Positions 11,713 to 23,613 of a stretch of 64,000 nt of DNA are shown here, piece after piece. Under the pieces are notes generated by a model that saw only the letters and a program-made list of their open reading frames with translations, had not been told where the DNA came from and searched no databases. This stretch comes from Oxyruncus cristatus (taxonomy: Eukaryota; Chordata; Aves; Passeriformes; Cotingidae), in the NCBI GenBank assembly GCA_013399855.1, contig VXAY01003151.1:251466-315465 (forward strand), read 5' to 3'. The translations under genes and the position numbers were made by a program. Position 1 is the stretch's first letter; every line of letters starts with the position of its first letter.

Positions 11713-12636
11713 ACACTGACTGGGATTGACTCCACCACCAGCAGATTTGCAGATGACCCCAAGCTGGGGGCAGTGTGGATCAGCTGGAAGGCAGGAGGGC
11801 TCTGCAGAGGGACCTGGACAGGCTGGATCCATGGGCTGATCCCAACGGGATGAGGTTCAACCAGGCCAAGGGCCGGGTCCTGCCCTTTGGCCACAACAAG
11901 CCCCGGCAGCTCCAGGCTGGGTCAGAGGGGCTGGAGAGCAGCCAGGCAGGAAGGGAGCCGGGAGTTGGGATGGACAGGGAGCTGAAGAGGAGCCAGAGTG
12001 TGCCCAGGGGGCCAAGAGGGCCGATGGCTCCTGGCCTGGCTCAGGAGCAGTGTGGCAGCAGGAGCAGGGCAGGGATTGTGCCCCTGGACTCAGCGCTGGG
12101 GAGGCCACCCCTGGAGTGCCGTGTCCAGCTCTGGGCCCTCAGCTCAGCAAGGCCATGGAGGGGCTGGAGCAGGGCCAGGGAAGAGCAGCCAGGCTGGGAA
12201 GGGACTGGAGCACCAGTGCTGGGAGGAGAGGCTGAGGGAGCTGGGGGGGCTCAGCCTGGAGAGGAGGAGGCTCAGGGGAGACCTCATCGCTCTGCACAAC
12301 CCCCTGACAGGAGGGGGGAGCCGGGGGGGTTGGTCTCTGCTCCCAGGAACCAGCAGTAGGACAAGAGGGCTCGGTCTCCAACTGTGCCAGGAGAGGCTTA
12401 AGTTGGACATTGGGAAGAAATTCTTTCCAGAGAAAGGGATCAGCCATTGGAATGGGCTGCCCAGGGAGAGGGGGAGTCCCTGGAGGTGTTTAAGGACAGA
12501 CTGGATGTGGCATCAGTGCCATGGGCTGGGAACCACGGTGGGGCTGGAGCAAGGGTTGGACTGGATGATCTCGGAGAGTTTTTCCAACCCGGCTGATTCC
12601 ATGATTCTGTGACTCCATGATTCTATGATTCTATGA
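11713..12636 (+). mobile_element. CR1 copy with decayed reverse-transcriptase end and intact tail
   Basis: The copy enters at the reverse-transcriptase region: SRFADDPKLG near 11740 carries the family FADD box. It continues with [13 protein letters not shown] near 11800 and MRFNQAKGRVLPFGHN near 11870. Frameshifts split the reading into at least three frames, so no product is possible. The end is a clean CR1 tail with 'ttccatgattctgtgac' followed by repeated 'attctatg' up to 12636. It is one of the longest copies in the window and unusually GC-rich (12000-12340). Confidence 0.95.
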
Positions 12637-12891
12637 CACACGCAGCCAGGTGTGGGTGGGCTCATCACTCGTGTCCTGCCTGTGTTGCCCAGCTTGTAAA
12701 ATCCCCCAGACACTGGGCAAGCTCAGGTTCTGCATCACCAAACAAATGCCACGTTGTCAGAATGATGTCAAAGCGATTTGCTGGACATTGGTTGAAAAGT
12801 GCAGGCGTGGAAGAAACCTTCAGATGTGCCCACCACACCTGGCAGTCCCTGGATCTCAGCACTACCTAGACCTTGGAGGTCTTCCATCATA
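12637..12891. other. Short unique spacer between two CR1 copies
   Basis: No recognisable feature separates the plus-strand copy ending at 12636 from the minus-strand copy starting at 12892. The two lie tail to tail. Confidence 0.6.
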
Positions 12892-13150
12892 AAATCCTAG
12901 AATAGAATGGTTTGGGTTGGAAGAGACCTCAAAGACCACCCAGTTCCTAGTGGAAACCTTCCACTCGCCCAGGTTGCTCCAAGCCCCATCCAACCTGGCC
13001 TTGGACACTTCCAGGGATGGGGTAGCCACAGCTTCTCTGGGCAACCTGTGCCAGGGCCTCCCCACCCTCACAGGGAAGAATTTCTTCCTAGTATCCAACC
13101 TAAATTTCCCCTCTTTGAGTCTGAACTCCATCTCTGTCCCTAACTGTAAC
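12892..13150 (-). mobile_element. CR1 3' fragment with tail
   Basis: The left edge is the tail ('aaatcctagaatagaatgg'). The body contains 'cttggacacttccaggg' and 'aagaatttcttcctagta'. The minus-strand peptide EGKFRLDTRKKFFPVRVGRP is the CR1 ORF2 C-terminus. Homology fades near 13150. Confidence 0.93.
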
Positions 13151-14234
13151 ACCCCATTTCTTCCAGCATGTCCTCTTTCCTACCAAGTCCTGATTTTCCT
13201 CCCAGCAATGAAGGGCAAAGATTTACCTGGAGAAATACAGGTTGGCTTCATGCTGCCTGTGGGGGAGGATATTTATTAACATGTCAGAGCTTCAGAGAGC
13301 AACACACAGCAACTCAGCTGAGCAGGAATAAGGGAAAATAGACACCCCCCTTCCCCTTGACTTCAATCATGTCAGCAGAAAATGGCCTTCAAGGGTGAAA
13401 GGTTCAGGAGTGAAAACTGAGCTGCAGAATTTCCTTGATCATGGATCAGAAAAGGGAATCAAATAAATGATTAACAGCTTGGCTTACATAAACTGAGACA
13501 ACTCAGTGCTGTAAAGAGTTATATGGATGTGCTTCCCAGAGGTGAAGGTTCCTCAGCGTCAGCAACACCCAACCGTCTTCAAAAGATTGATGTTATTTTA
13601 TAGTTGTGATAGTAAAAGAGGTCCTGTCACTGTGGCATTAAGCCTGTGTCCATGCTTCAGCTCCTGCCTGTAAACAAGACACCCTGGAATTCTTGGGAAA
13701 AGTCTTGGCAAGCTTAGTCTCTGCATTTGAGTAAGTTCAGGAAGATCCGTCTTCTGCTGAGTCTAAATGATCTTCAAAGAAAGGGTGGAATCTAAATCTC
13801 CATTTCTAATCTAAAGCCTTGTTTCCTTTGGCATTTATTTGCATCTGTTTGGTGGCTTTTTTCACCTCCCCTGCTGTACATAGAAATTTCACAAGTGGCT
13901 TTAACACTGCCATGCAGGAATTCTGGAGCCTCATTTGAATTACACTTTATTTACTAATTAGGGTATGTTTAGCATTTTAAGCAAACATTCCATTTCTTTC
14001 CTATTTTGTTTGAGAGACTGTTTTCTCTGGGGGGTTGCTTGAACTCTCCGTGCTGCTGTATCAAGTCTGGGGATTACAGCACGATCCAGAAGCCTGAAAA
14101 ATCCACCACAGCATCTGCTGCTTCCCTGGTGTTTTTGACAGAAATGGCTGAACTTGGGCTGCAAATTTACCATCTTTTTAAGCACATTATAATGCAGTCT
14201 GTTGTCAGCCCTTAGATCAGCCTAGGGCAATAAA
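13151..14234. other. Unique sequence, no gene recognised
   Basis: AT-rich sequence without repeats or plausible exons by eye. Confidence 0.55.
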
Positions 14235-14465
14235 CAGTTTGGGTTGGAGAGGACTTTAAAGCTCATCTCATTCCAACCCCCTGCCATGGGCAGGGACACC
14301 TTCCACTAGCCCAGGTTGCTCCAAGCCCCGTCCAACCTGGCCTTGGACACTTCCAGGGATCCAGGGGCAGCCACAGCTTCTCTGGGCAACCTGTGCCAGG
14401 GCCTCCCCACCCTCACAGGGGAAAATTCTTTCCCAATATCCCACCTACAGCAAACTTTCAGGGAG
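14235..14465 (-). mobile_element. CR1 3' fragment, tail lost
   Basis: The copy begins directly at 'cagtttgggttggagagg' with none of the ATTCTATG tail. It continues through 'ccatgggcagggacacc' and 'ctgtgccagggcctcccc', fading after 'aatatcccacctacag'. Confidence 0.9.
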
Positions 14466-15371
14466 GAGGAGAAGACACCACGTTGGCTCTGTGATGTCGC
14501 TGAACACATCCAGTTTTCATGACTCCTCTCACCCTCCAGCTGCTCCCAAAACCACAGGTGAAATGGCACTGAGGTTTTGATTTTCAGTGATTACTGGAAA
14601 TGTGGGAAAATTCAGAGGGACTCCGGGGTTGCTCACCTGGACAAAAAGAGGTGGCTGATGAGGAAAGGTGTTAGCAAAGCCAAAACCAGGGGATTGGCAG
14701 CACATCGTGCTGAGAATCCACTCCAGACCTGGCACTCAGCAACAAATGGGAGTGAGAATGAGCCAGTGCTCTCCTCCATCGTGGTGACAGTATCTGTGCA
14801 GGCAGCACTGCTCAGCTGAGGAAGCTTTGAGCATTTGTCATAGTAACTGTCCCCGGAATTTGCCGTACACTCCTCAGCCTGGAATCTACACATTCCCCTC
14901 AGCCCTCTCCCTGAGAAATAGAGATAAATGCACAATTCAAAGGAAACTGGAGGTTTGGACAGTGGGGGAGGCAGAAAACAGCTGTTTGTTCAAGCAGCAA
15001 ATCAGCTCTGCGACTAAAATACATGCAAATGCAGTGGTGCAAGAGGGTGAAAACATTCTGTCTCCACCACTCCTGGGGCTGGACCCGAGAGCAGGAGGCA
15101 GGAATGATGCACAGAAGGACAGCACCACTCCTTTCTCCATGATCAGCTGTTCCACAGGGGCCTTTGTGCTCTTCCAATGATGCCCACCAGCCCCACTCCC
15201 AGCAAGGAGTTTATCCCTGGAGATGGGGACAGAGGCAAGGACACCTCCAGAAGTCACCACACACCTGCTGGGGAGCACGGGCTGATCTGACTGCTATTAG
15301 CACGAAAATGTGTTGAACCCATCCCAAATGCAGAGGGAGCTCATAAAAAAGAGGGAGAGAGACTCTGGACA
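14466..15371. other. Unique sequence, no gene recognised
   Basis: Overlapping open frames on both strands (14577-14819, 14633-14935, 14827-15180) show no recognisable motif and no consistent splice structure. Confidence 0.5.
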
Positions 15372-15660
15372 AGGGTATGGAGTGATAGAAAAGGGGGAAC
15401 GGTTTAAAACTAAAAGAGGGGAGATTTATATTAGGTGTTAAGAAGAAATTCTTCCCCGTGAGGGAGGGGAGACCCTGGCACAGGTTGCCCAGAGAAGCTG
15501 TGGCTACCCCACCCCTGGAAGTGTCCAAGGCCAGGCTGGACAGGGCTTGGAGCAACCTGTGCTAGTGGAAGGTGTCCCTGCCCATGGGAGAGGGTTGGAA
15601 CTGGATGATGTTTAAGGTCCCTTCCAACCAAACCATTTTGTGGTGATTCAATGATGATTC
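15372..15660 (+). mobile_element. CR1 3' fragment with degenerate tail
   Basis: The sense copy runs from 'gggtatggagtgatag' to 'caaaccattttgtggtgattc' and carries 'gaagaaattcttccccgtg' and 'gaagtgtccaaggccagg'. The tail has drifted to 'gattcaatgatgattc'. Confidence 0.92.
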
Positions 15661-18463
15661 AAATTACCCTGCATGGAGCCCTCACAATATCCATGAACAG
15701 GTTCTCAACAAATCCGTGTCCACTTCTACCCTGGGGCAACTGGAGAAGCCTGGATTTGTGAATCTGGCACCATGGGATTCCCCAATATCCTCACAGAAGC
15801 TGATTGGGGTCCTCACTGTCCAGAACCCTATTTCCAGGGCAGGCAGGGCAGGCAGATCCATCTGTTTTGGGGGAGATACTTCCTTCTCTGAGTGTTTGAG
15901 GGTGGGAGAACTACAGTCAAGACAGCCTTTATCAAGTGGAATTGAGGCTGTGGTAAGGGAGAAAGAGGTGTTTGGGGTTTCTTTTCCACCCTGAGCAAGC
16001 CTGAGGAGAATAATTCATCCCTGCCTGGTTTCCAAGGGATAAGCTGGAAAGAAGATAAGATCATTCCCTGGTCAGGCTCAGCACAACCGACTTGAGCCAG
16101 CACTGGTGTTCAAGTTTTAGAGTTTTATCAAATGTAGTTATAAAACAGGCCTCAAGCAGAGCCCTCCAGCCACAAAGAGGAGTGGAAAGTGGGAATCTCT
16201 TGCCAGAGGATGCTCTGGAGTTGCCATCCAAAGTCATCAGCACTGGGGCCCCAAAACTTTGAACAGTTTTTAAAACAACTCCTGTGTAGCTCCAGGCCCT
16301 CCTGTGATGGTTCCCTCTTCCAGGTATTCCCACGCTCAGCAGAGGGGTGACTTCTTCTCCTCTTCTTCCAGCTGCTCAGACTGAACACTGATGTCCTCAC
16401 CTCTCCCCATCTGCCCCACTGCACACTCAGACCTTCCTGGTTCTTTGTGCTCTTCAGCCTCAGTCTCAAACCCTTCCTGAGTTCCCCACAGAACCAGCAG
16501 GTGGCCAGTTTCCCAGTGACTCTCCATCACTGGCTACCTTTAGGGATCAGCTGGGTTGGTATCAGTCAGACGTTTCCTTGGTGAAGAGCTGACAGCCAGA
16601 CTCACACTCCTTTTCCCAGGAAGCTCAGCATGAGACTTTTCCCTCCTTGGTCTCAGCTTCCAGGAGCTTGTTCCCTTTCTCTTGGTGGTGCTCAAACAGC
16701 TGCTCTGAGCAGCTGCCTGATTCCAAGGACGTCTCATTTCCTCCGTGCGATTTCGGCTCCGATATCGTAACACGTGAATAATGTATCAGGGCTGTGAAGT
16801 CTCACATCCCTTCAGCTCCCTGTTCCCTGCCATCTGAGCCATCTGCAATCAAAGGAATAGCCCAGGATGCTTTCCTTGCTCCAGAGAAGTCTCTGATCAC
16901 TGTTAATCACGTTGGTTCAGCGAGGCCCAAATTCTGATGCAATTAGCAGCGGAGTAACTGAATTTGCTTTATTGCCTCTCCTCTGGGAAAGCACAAAATT
17001 CCCTCAAGGCCTGTTGAGACAATGTGTAACTCCACAGGCTTAAACACTCTTCCACATAACCCCCTGTCAGGAACTGAGAGAAGTTTAATCACATTTTTCT
17101 CCCCAAACTGCAGCTTCAAGGGGATGCGGTGACCTATGGCTGGAAATCTTTTTTATAAAGGCTCGTGATTTATTTTGATTAAGATGGATAAGCCCATCCT
17201 GTATTCCCAGCAGAGAAGGGCACTTTAGGGTTGATATGCATCACTGATAGATGTGCCTGCAGTGGTATAATCACAATTTCCAAATGCACTTTGAACAGCA
17301 GGAAGGAGAGGACTGGATGGAGGATGTTTAAACCCTTTCCTGATTGCAGGTCTCAGGGGGGAATTGCTGCTTATCCAGCATTTTGGATGTTTGGCTTCCC
17401 CTCACTTTTTCCTTTTCCAGTTTTATCTCCACTAATGGGAAAATAAGGATCAAGGGAAAACAGGGCAGAAAGAAGATGAACCTCATACCTCCATCCCCGG
17501 ATGGGTAAGAAACATTCATTAGATTTTGGCTGCTTGTTCTTTATGTTTTGTGGGTGTTGTATGTGTATGCACACGACCAGTTATGATGAAAAGTGCGCGA
17601 GCACAACAGGCTTTGTTTGCCAAACCCAGAAAAAAATTCCAAAATCCAGGAAACCTTCCACCACAAAAACAGAATCCTCTTCGCTGTTCCTCCTGTAATT
17701 TTCGGTACTCCAGATGGTCAGCCAGGAAGCTGATAAGCCTAAGCCATCCTGATTTGTCCAGACGTGTGCAAGCGTCCAAAGGATTAAAGATACAGTGGAT
17801 AATTTGGATCCTACAGTGTGCTATGGGCCAGATTCTCTGCAGCTATTGCTCTCCTGAAAACCTGGGGTAGGTGCAGCTCTGGTGGCAGTGGGGAAGATGA
17901 GGTGGGAACCTCCTTGTAGATCTGGCGTGTCTAAAATGCAGATATTTAAGCCTGAGCTTTTCACCCCATTCTCCTTCTGTGCTCAGTAAAGAGAAACAGG
18001 CACATCCAGAGGGAAATTTGCCTCGCCCTAAAACAAGAGACTAAGGTCAGTCTGACCAAGACCCTTTGGAAGAGCTTATTCAGAGCTATGGGGCACAGAG
18101 GGATCCCAGCATAAGGAACCCAGGTGCAGTCACCTGACTTTTAGATGCCTAAAATTAAGAGATACAAATCTCACTGTGACTCATACCCTTGTCCCTTCCG
18201 TGTCACTGTGTCCCCACACCACAGGACCACAGGGATGGTTGGAAAGGTACCATCCTTCCTCAGCTCTGAAGGGAATATCAGACTCTTTCCAGCACTTGGG
18301 GCTAAGGAGGAAAGCAACATCTCTGTGCTGAGGGTGGGTGGGTGGGTGCTCAGCTGCAGCAGGACAAGCACAAACTGAGGGTTAATGGGAAGCAGATGAC
18401 CTTCCTGGCAAATCTGAGCCTGATTATCCCACCGGATCTCTCCTCTGAAGCAACTGGGATTTC
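15661..18463. other. Longest stretch without CR1 left of 53 kb; no gene recognised
   Basis: About 2.8 kb holds no CR1 and no exon I can defend. A canonical G-quadruplex run lies near its right end (18332-18346). The segment around 16900-17200 has mixed, low-repeat composition that could be a conserved noncoding element, but this cannot be judged without an alignment. Confidence 0.45.
18332..18346 (+). other. Canonical G-quadruplex motif
   Basis: Four G-triplets are separated by single T residues (GGGTGGGTGGGTGGG). Single-base loops make this one of the most stable quadruplex topologies known from in vitro work. No neighbouring gene is recognised, so a role is not evident. Confidence 0.85.
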
Positions 18464-19440
18464 ATAGAATCATAGAATCANNNNNNNNNNNNNNNNNNNN
18501 NNNNNNNNNNNNNNNNNNNNNNNNNNNNNNNNNNNNNNNNNNNNNNNNNNNNNNNNNNNNNNNNNNNNNNNNNNNNNNNNNNNNNNNNNNNNNNNNNNNN
18601 NNNNNNNNNNNNNNNNNNNNNNNNNNNNNNNNNNNNNNNNNNNNNNNNNNNNNNNNNNNNNNNNNNNNNNNNNNNNNNNNNNNNNNNNNNNNNNNNNNNN
18701 NNNNNNNNNNNNNNNNNNNNNNNNNNNNNNNNNNNNNNNNNNNNNNNNNNNNNNNNNNNNNNNNNNNNNNNNNNNNNNNNNNNNNNNNNNNNNNNNNNNN
18801 NNNNNNNNNNNNNNNNNNNNNNNNNNNNNNNNNNNNNNNNNNNNNNNNNNNNNNNNNNNNNNNNNNNNNNNNNNNNNNNNNNNNNNNNNNNNNNNNNNNN
18901 NNNNNNNNNNNNNNNNNNNNNNNNNNNNNNNNNNNNNNNNNNNNNNNNNNNNNNNNNNNNNNNNNNNNNNNNNNNNNNNNNNNNNNNNNNNNNNNNNNNN
19001 CCATTGGCCTTCTTGGCCACCTGAGCACACTCTGGCTCCTGTTCAGCTTCCTGTCAATCAGCACCCCCAGATCCCTTTCTACCTGGCTGCTCTCCAGCCA
19101 CTCTGTCCCAGCCTGTAACGCTGCAGGGGGTTGTTGTGGCCAAAGTGCAGGACCCGGCACTTGGCCTTGTTGAACCTCATCCCCTTGGAATCAACCCAGC
19201 TCTCCAGTCTGTCCAGGTCCCTCTGCAGAGCTCTCCTGCCTTCCAGCAGATCAACACTCCCCCCCAGCTTGGTGTCATCTGCAAATTTACTAATGGTGCA
19301 CTCTATCCCTTCATCTAAATCATCAATAAATATATTAAACAGAACTGGGCCCAACACTGATCCCTGGGGGACACCACTAGTGACCGGCCGCCAACTGGAT
19401 GCAGCCCCGTTCACCACCATGTTCATTTCACAAGTGAGGA
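18464..19440 (-). mobile_element. CR1 copy with reverse-transcriptase part, interrupted by an assembly gap
   Basis: The left edge is the CR1 tail ('catagaatcatagaatca'). After the N run, the minus strand reads through the reverse transcriptase. It contains [20 protein letters not shown], then the FADD active-site box ([10 protein letters not shown]) and [18 protein letters not shown] single-base frameshift near 19105 moves the continuation ([20 protein letters not shown]) to another frame. The coding start lies upstream of the preserved part, so this is a 5'-truncated dead copy. It is the best-preserved reverse-transcriptase fragment here. Confidence 0.95.
18481..19000. other. Assembly gap of 520 N inside a CR1 copy
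   Basis: Both flanks belong to the same minus-strand CR1: its tail on the left and the VAKKAN/PRRPM coding words on the right. The missing part is therefore most likely the C-terminal coding region and 3' UTR of that element. Its size is close to that of the same part of the copy at 11713-12636. Confidence 0.9.
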
Positions 19441-20021
19441 TCACTCCACAGCCCTCACTCACAGGACATACGAAGAAATCCGGTGTTTCCTCAAGAGCTC
19501 AGGTGTGGTTTTTGTTACCTGACCCCGGGAGCAGGTTTATGGGCTCATCTCAGTGGCATAAGAAGCTGATTTTGGCTGAATCATACCCTGCCAAAGGGAG
19601 CTGTTTCCCACTGCACAGTCACAGCAGCGGCAGGTCTGACTCCCTCTCTGTGCAGCGAGATGATTTCAGCTGAGCTGGACTCATTACAGAGTCAGAGCGG
19701 CTCCCGTGCTCTGCATTCTTTGTGCTCAGAGGCATCCACTGACAGCGCAGCTCTTTTCCCAGTACCAGGAAAATCACTTCACTTGTCAGCGAGACAGAGG
19801 CTTTTTGATCAACCCGAGACAGGGTGTCTCACGGTAAATACCTCTCTGCCCGAAGCAAGGTGCAATCTGCACTACTTTCCAGGCTTGATTTCCTTTGTTT
19901 TCCACCCTCAGGTTCTTCCTTTCACAAAGCAGATCCGCAAAGTGGGACAATTCACACTCTGCTGGAGCCCGTTACAGGACTTTTCAGCCCCTGCAAGTCT
20001 TTCCACGTTTATTTATATCTT
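19441..20021. other. Unique sequence, no gene recognised
   Basis: Open frames here extend out of the antisense strand of the neighbouring CR1 and show no motif of their own. Confidence 0.55.
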
Positions 20022-20700
20022 AATCATACAGTGATTTGGGTTGGTAGGGACTGCAAAGATCATTTCATTCCAGTCCCTTGTCATGGGCAGGGACAGCTTC
20101 CACTAGCCCAGGTTGCTCCAAGCCCCGTCCATCCTGGCCTTGGACACTTCCAGGGATCCAGGGGCAGCCACAGCTTCTCTGGGCAGCCTGTGCCAGGGCC
20201 TCCACACCCTCACAACCAACGATTCCTTCCTAATATCCCATCTGACCCCACCCTCTGGCACTGGGAAGCCATTCCCCCTTGTCCTGTCTCTCTATCCCTT
20301 GTCCCCAGTCCCTCTCCAGCTCTCCTGGAGCCCCTTTAGGCCCTTCAAGGGGCTCTCAGCTCTCCCTGGATCCTTCTCTTCTCCAGCTGAACCCCCCCAG
20401 CTCTCCCAGCCTGGCTCCAGAGCAGAGGGGCTCCAGCTCTCAGAGCATCTCCGTGGCCTCCTCTGGACCTGCTCCAACAACTCCACATCCTTCCTATGTT
20501 TGGAGCCCCAGAGCTGGAGGCAGCACTGCAGGTGGGGTCTCACCAGGATGGAGTAGAGGGGCAAAACCCCCTGCCTTGCCCTGCTGCCCATTCTGCTTTT
20601 GGTGCAGCCCAGGACACGTTTGGCTTTCTGGGCTGCAGGAGCACATTGCTGGGTCTTGTCAAGCTTGTCCACTGACACCCCCTGGATCTTCAGAAAGGAA
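20022..20700 (-). mobile_element. Long CR1 fragment with tail remnant
   Basis: From the 3' tip ('aatcatacagtgatttggg') the copy runs without a large deletion through the C-terminal coding part. On the minus strand it gives QVQRRPRRCSESWSPSALEP and [20 protein letters not shown], the CR1 ORF2 C-terminal words. It reaches the VDKLDKTQQCAPAAQKAKRV region before homology fades near 20700. Confidence 0.94.
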
Positions 20701-22771
20701 TGAGAGCCTAAGGGAATAACCTCTGCTGTACAACATCTCGTTTGCATTTGTCCCTAGAAGTGCTCTTGGCATTTCTGAGAAAATTTCAGCAGTCAGACCT
20801 TGATCTCAGTCCCACACCTGGGAAACAGCCCCGTCCCCGTCATCCCGGGATTTGGAACATTTGTTCTCAGGAATGGAGAAGGAAAGTGGGGCAGAGCAGA
20901 TGACACCAGCCTATGAGACACCCAGGTTACAGTGTTGTTCTCCTAAATGAGCCATTTCAAAACAAAAGGAAGAGGAGCATTCTTAAAGAGTTCAGATGTT
21001 TTGATGACATTTCTGAAAGAAACTGTTCCCTCCCACACAAGCTTTTCACTTGGAAAATTTCCTTAATTGCTCTTTTGTTATCTTAATTCCCAAACTTTGA
21101 TCAGAGCACTTTGATTCAAATGAAATGTTTTGTTCTCAGAGTTGCCACTAGCTCAAAACATTGCTTTCTCTAATTACTCTGATTGCAGAGTCAGGGCAAT
21201 TTGCCCGCCTAGTACAGGAGGTATCAAAAGGCTGAGTCAAGAGCTGAGACATCCAGGTCACCTCGACTTCCTGACCAGGAGAAGAGCAAAAACGTGCCTC
21301 TGGAAAGCACGTTCCTGTGGGACAGGCCACGGAGATGGACTTGAGAGTCAGGGTTCAATTCCAGCTCTTCCCTTAGATGCCCCTGTTTGAGCTCCTCACC
21401 CCACATGAAATCAGCCCGTGGGACAGTTCACCTCATCCTTAAGGGGATATGTAAATAATTCAAAAATATTGCTCCCTAAAGGTACCACCTTCTCACCTTA
21501 ATCCATTATCAGAGCCCAGGGATATAATTTAGCTGCCTAAAGTCGGGCTTCTCGTGCCATTTGAGACCCACTGCATGTTCATCTGCCACTTCAGAAGACA
21601 CCGAGCACCTTGTAGGTCCTGCCAGCCCCACACACGTATAAAATACCCCAGGTCATGTAAAAAGGCACTAAACACATTTAGTCAACTGAATAGAGCTGAG
21701 CACAAATCATAAGACACAGAGATAGCAATATTTTTCTGAAGAGTTTGCTCCAATAAGTGAATCACCCTCACCTTCAATACCTTTCTCCTTGCTTTGTTGT
21801 GCTCTTGTCTAGATTAAAGAGCCCGTTTGGCATCCAATCCCTTCCTCCCAGTCCTTTTACAGACTGCAATCAATCCCCTCTGGATTGTGAGAGTTTGTGA
21901 GGTCCTCCTGCAAGATCTGTCTCCAATTGTGAAGTAGTTTCCATGGGAAGCAGAAACAGGCACAGTAGGGCAAAAATAATTTGAGTGGAAACTGTTTCTC
22001 AAAGAGAAATCATTCCCAGTCAATGCACAAAACACACAGGACCTGGAATTGCAAGTGTACAATAAAGTCCTCTTAAAAACCAATTTCTGCCTCTTCATAG
22101 CCTCATTTACAGAATTGAATGTGCCTGTTGCATTCAGGAATGGATATATTTGATGAAATGAAGGGAGTTTCCTCTTACCTCACGTCTGCCCTTGGCCATC
22201 ACAAGGCAAACATTCAAGGTGATCTCACTAAAGGAGTATTTGGTGCCTTCCACACTGAGCAAAACTGTTGGCACATGGACTCCTGAGCTCCCTGGATGCC
22301 AAGAGCACGGGGAGAGGGAGCTCTGCTAAACCAGCCAAAACAACGAAGGGAAAGTAATTTGTTAAGTCGCCCGCGCTGACGCCTTTTATTGCCGTGCTCT
22401 CAACCTGCACAGCTTCCAACAGGAGCAACAGAGACTTTTATTACAGTGTCAGCTAATGCAGGGGAGTCATTATGTTAATGAACAAGGCAAACAGATTGGG
22501 GAGGCAGAGGACTCAGCTCATGCAATCCATCAGGGCACAGCGAACAGGGCACAGGTGGCAAATGTCCTGGTGACCCACGAACGGGGGATCTGCAGCAGCA
22601 TCTCGGGAACAGGGGGGGCAGGAGGTGTTTGCTGCCCTGGAAGGAAAAGAGAAAACAGAAAACAAAGAAAGAGAAAAGTAAAAGTTAAAGATTGCAGAGT
22701 ACCCGGCCAGAGATCTGTCAAACAATACAGTTCATGGGGCAACTTCTATATGTGAAGGTCATAAACCTACT
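20701..22771. other. Unique sequence, no gene recognised
   Basis: About 2 kb without CR1. A purine-rich patch lies at 22640-22690. No exon or RNA gene could be supported. Confidence 0.5.
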
Positions 22772-23200
22772 AATCATAGAACCACAGAATGGTTTGGGTT
22801 GGAAGGGACATTAAAGGTCATCCAGTTCCATCCCCTGCCATGGGCAGGGACACCTTCCACTAGCCCAGGTAGCTCCAAGCCCCGTCCAACCTGGCCTTGG
22901 ACACTTCCAGGGATCCAGGGGCAGCCACAGCTTCTCTGGGCAACCTGTGCCAGGGCCTCCCCACTCTCACAGGAAAAAAATACCTCTGTAATATATCCTA
23001 AATTTCCTCTCTTTCAGTTTGAACCCATTACTCCTTGTCCTATCACCACAATTCCTGGTGAAGTGTCTTTCTCCAGCTTCCCTGCAGGCCCCTTCTAATA
23101 CTGGAAGGTGCTGTGATGCCTCCACACAACCTTCTCTTCTTGAGGCTGAACAGCCCCAACTTTCTCAGCCTGTCTCCATAGGGGAGGTGCTCCTGTCCCC
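22772..23200 (-). mobile_element. CR1 3' fragment with tail
   Basis: The tail 'aatcatagaaccacagaatgg' opens the copy. The body reaches the antisense of the 'gaggctgaacagccccaac' block, further 5' in the element than most copies here. Confidence 0.94.
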
Positions 23201-23548
23201 TGCATGTGGCTAAATCCCACCCAACTGCCTAAAAAATATCACCAAAAAAATGAGCCAGGCTCTGGAAGTTTCTGCTTCTCTTGACTGATGCAAAAAGACC
23301 CTGAATGACTCATTTAAAATTATCAGTTGTCTTTTAAACATCTGACGGTGGACCAAAAGTATTCTTCCCCTTCTTGCTTCAGTTGGAAAAATAGGATGGG
23401 CAGAGAAAATGATGGCCCTGTGCCACAGGCTACTTAACCTGCCTTGGCTTAGGAGCCTGAGGATCTTCCTGGTTTTCTAACTGACTTTTTTGTTTGTTTA
23501 TTTTGTTTTAAGGAAACATTTTCCAGCTGAAGATGTCCCTGCTTATTG
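23201..23548. other. Unique sequence, nothing recognised
   Basis: Contains a short T/G-rich stretch near 23490-23510 and no coding signal. Confidence 0.55.
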
Positions 23549-23613
23549 CAGGGGGGGTTGGACTAGATGAGCTTTAAGGGTCCAAACCCAAACTCTTCTA
23601 TGACTCTCTGATT
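23549..23613 (+). mobile_element. CR1 3' tip, 65 bp
   Basis: 'gggttggactagatgagc' and 'tctatgactctctgattt' mark the last bases and tail of CR1. Everything upstream of the tip is missing. Confidence 0.8.

Noticed and set aside
11775..12612. 194- and 204-codon plus-strand frames rich in G, R and P
   Set aside because: They are reads of a frameshifted, GC-rich CR1 copy and are not independent genes.
18462..19160. Frames of 180-232 codons spanning the N run
   Set aside because: Most residues are unknown because of the gap, and the ends belong to CR1.
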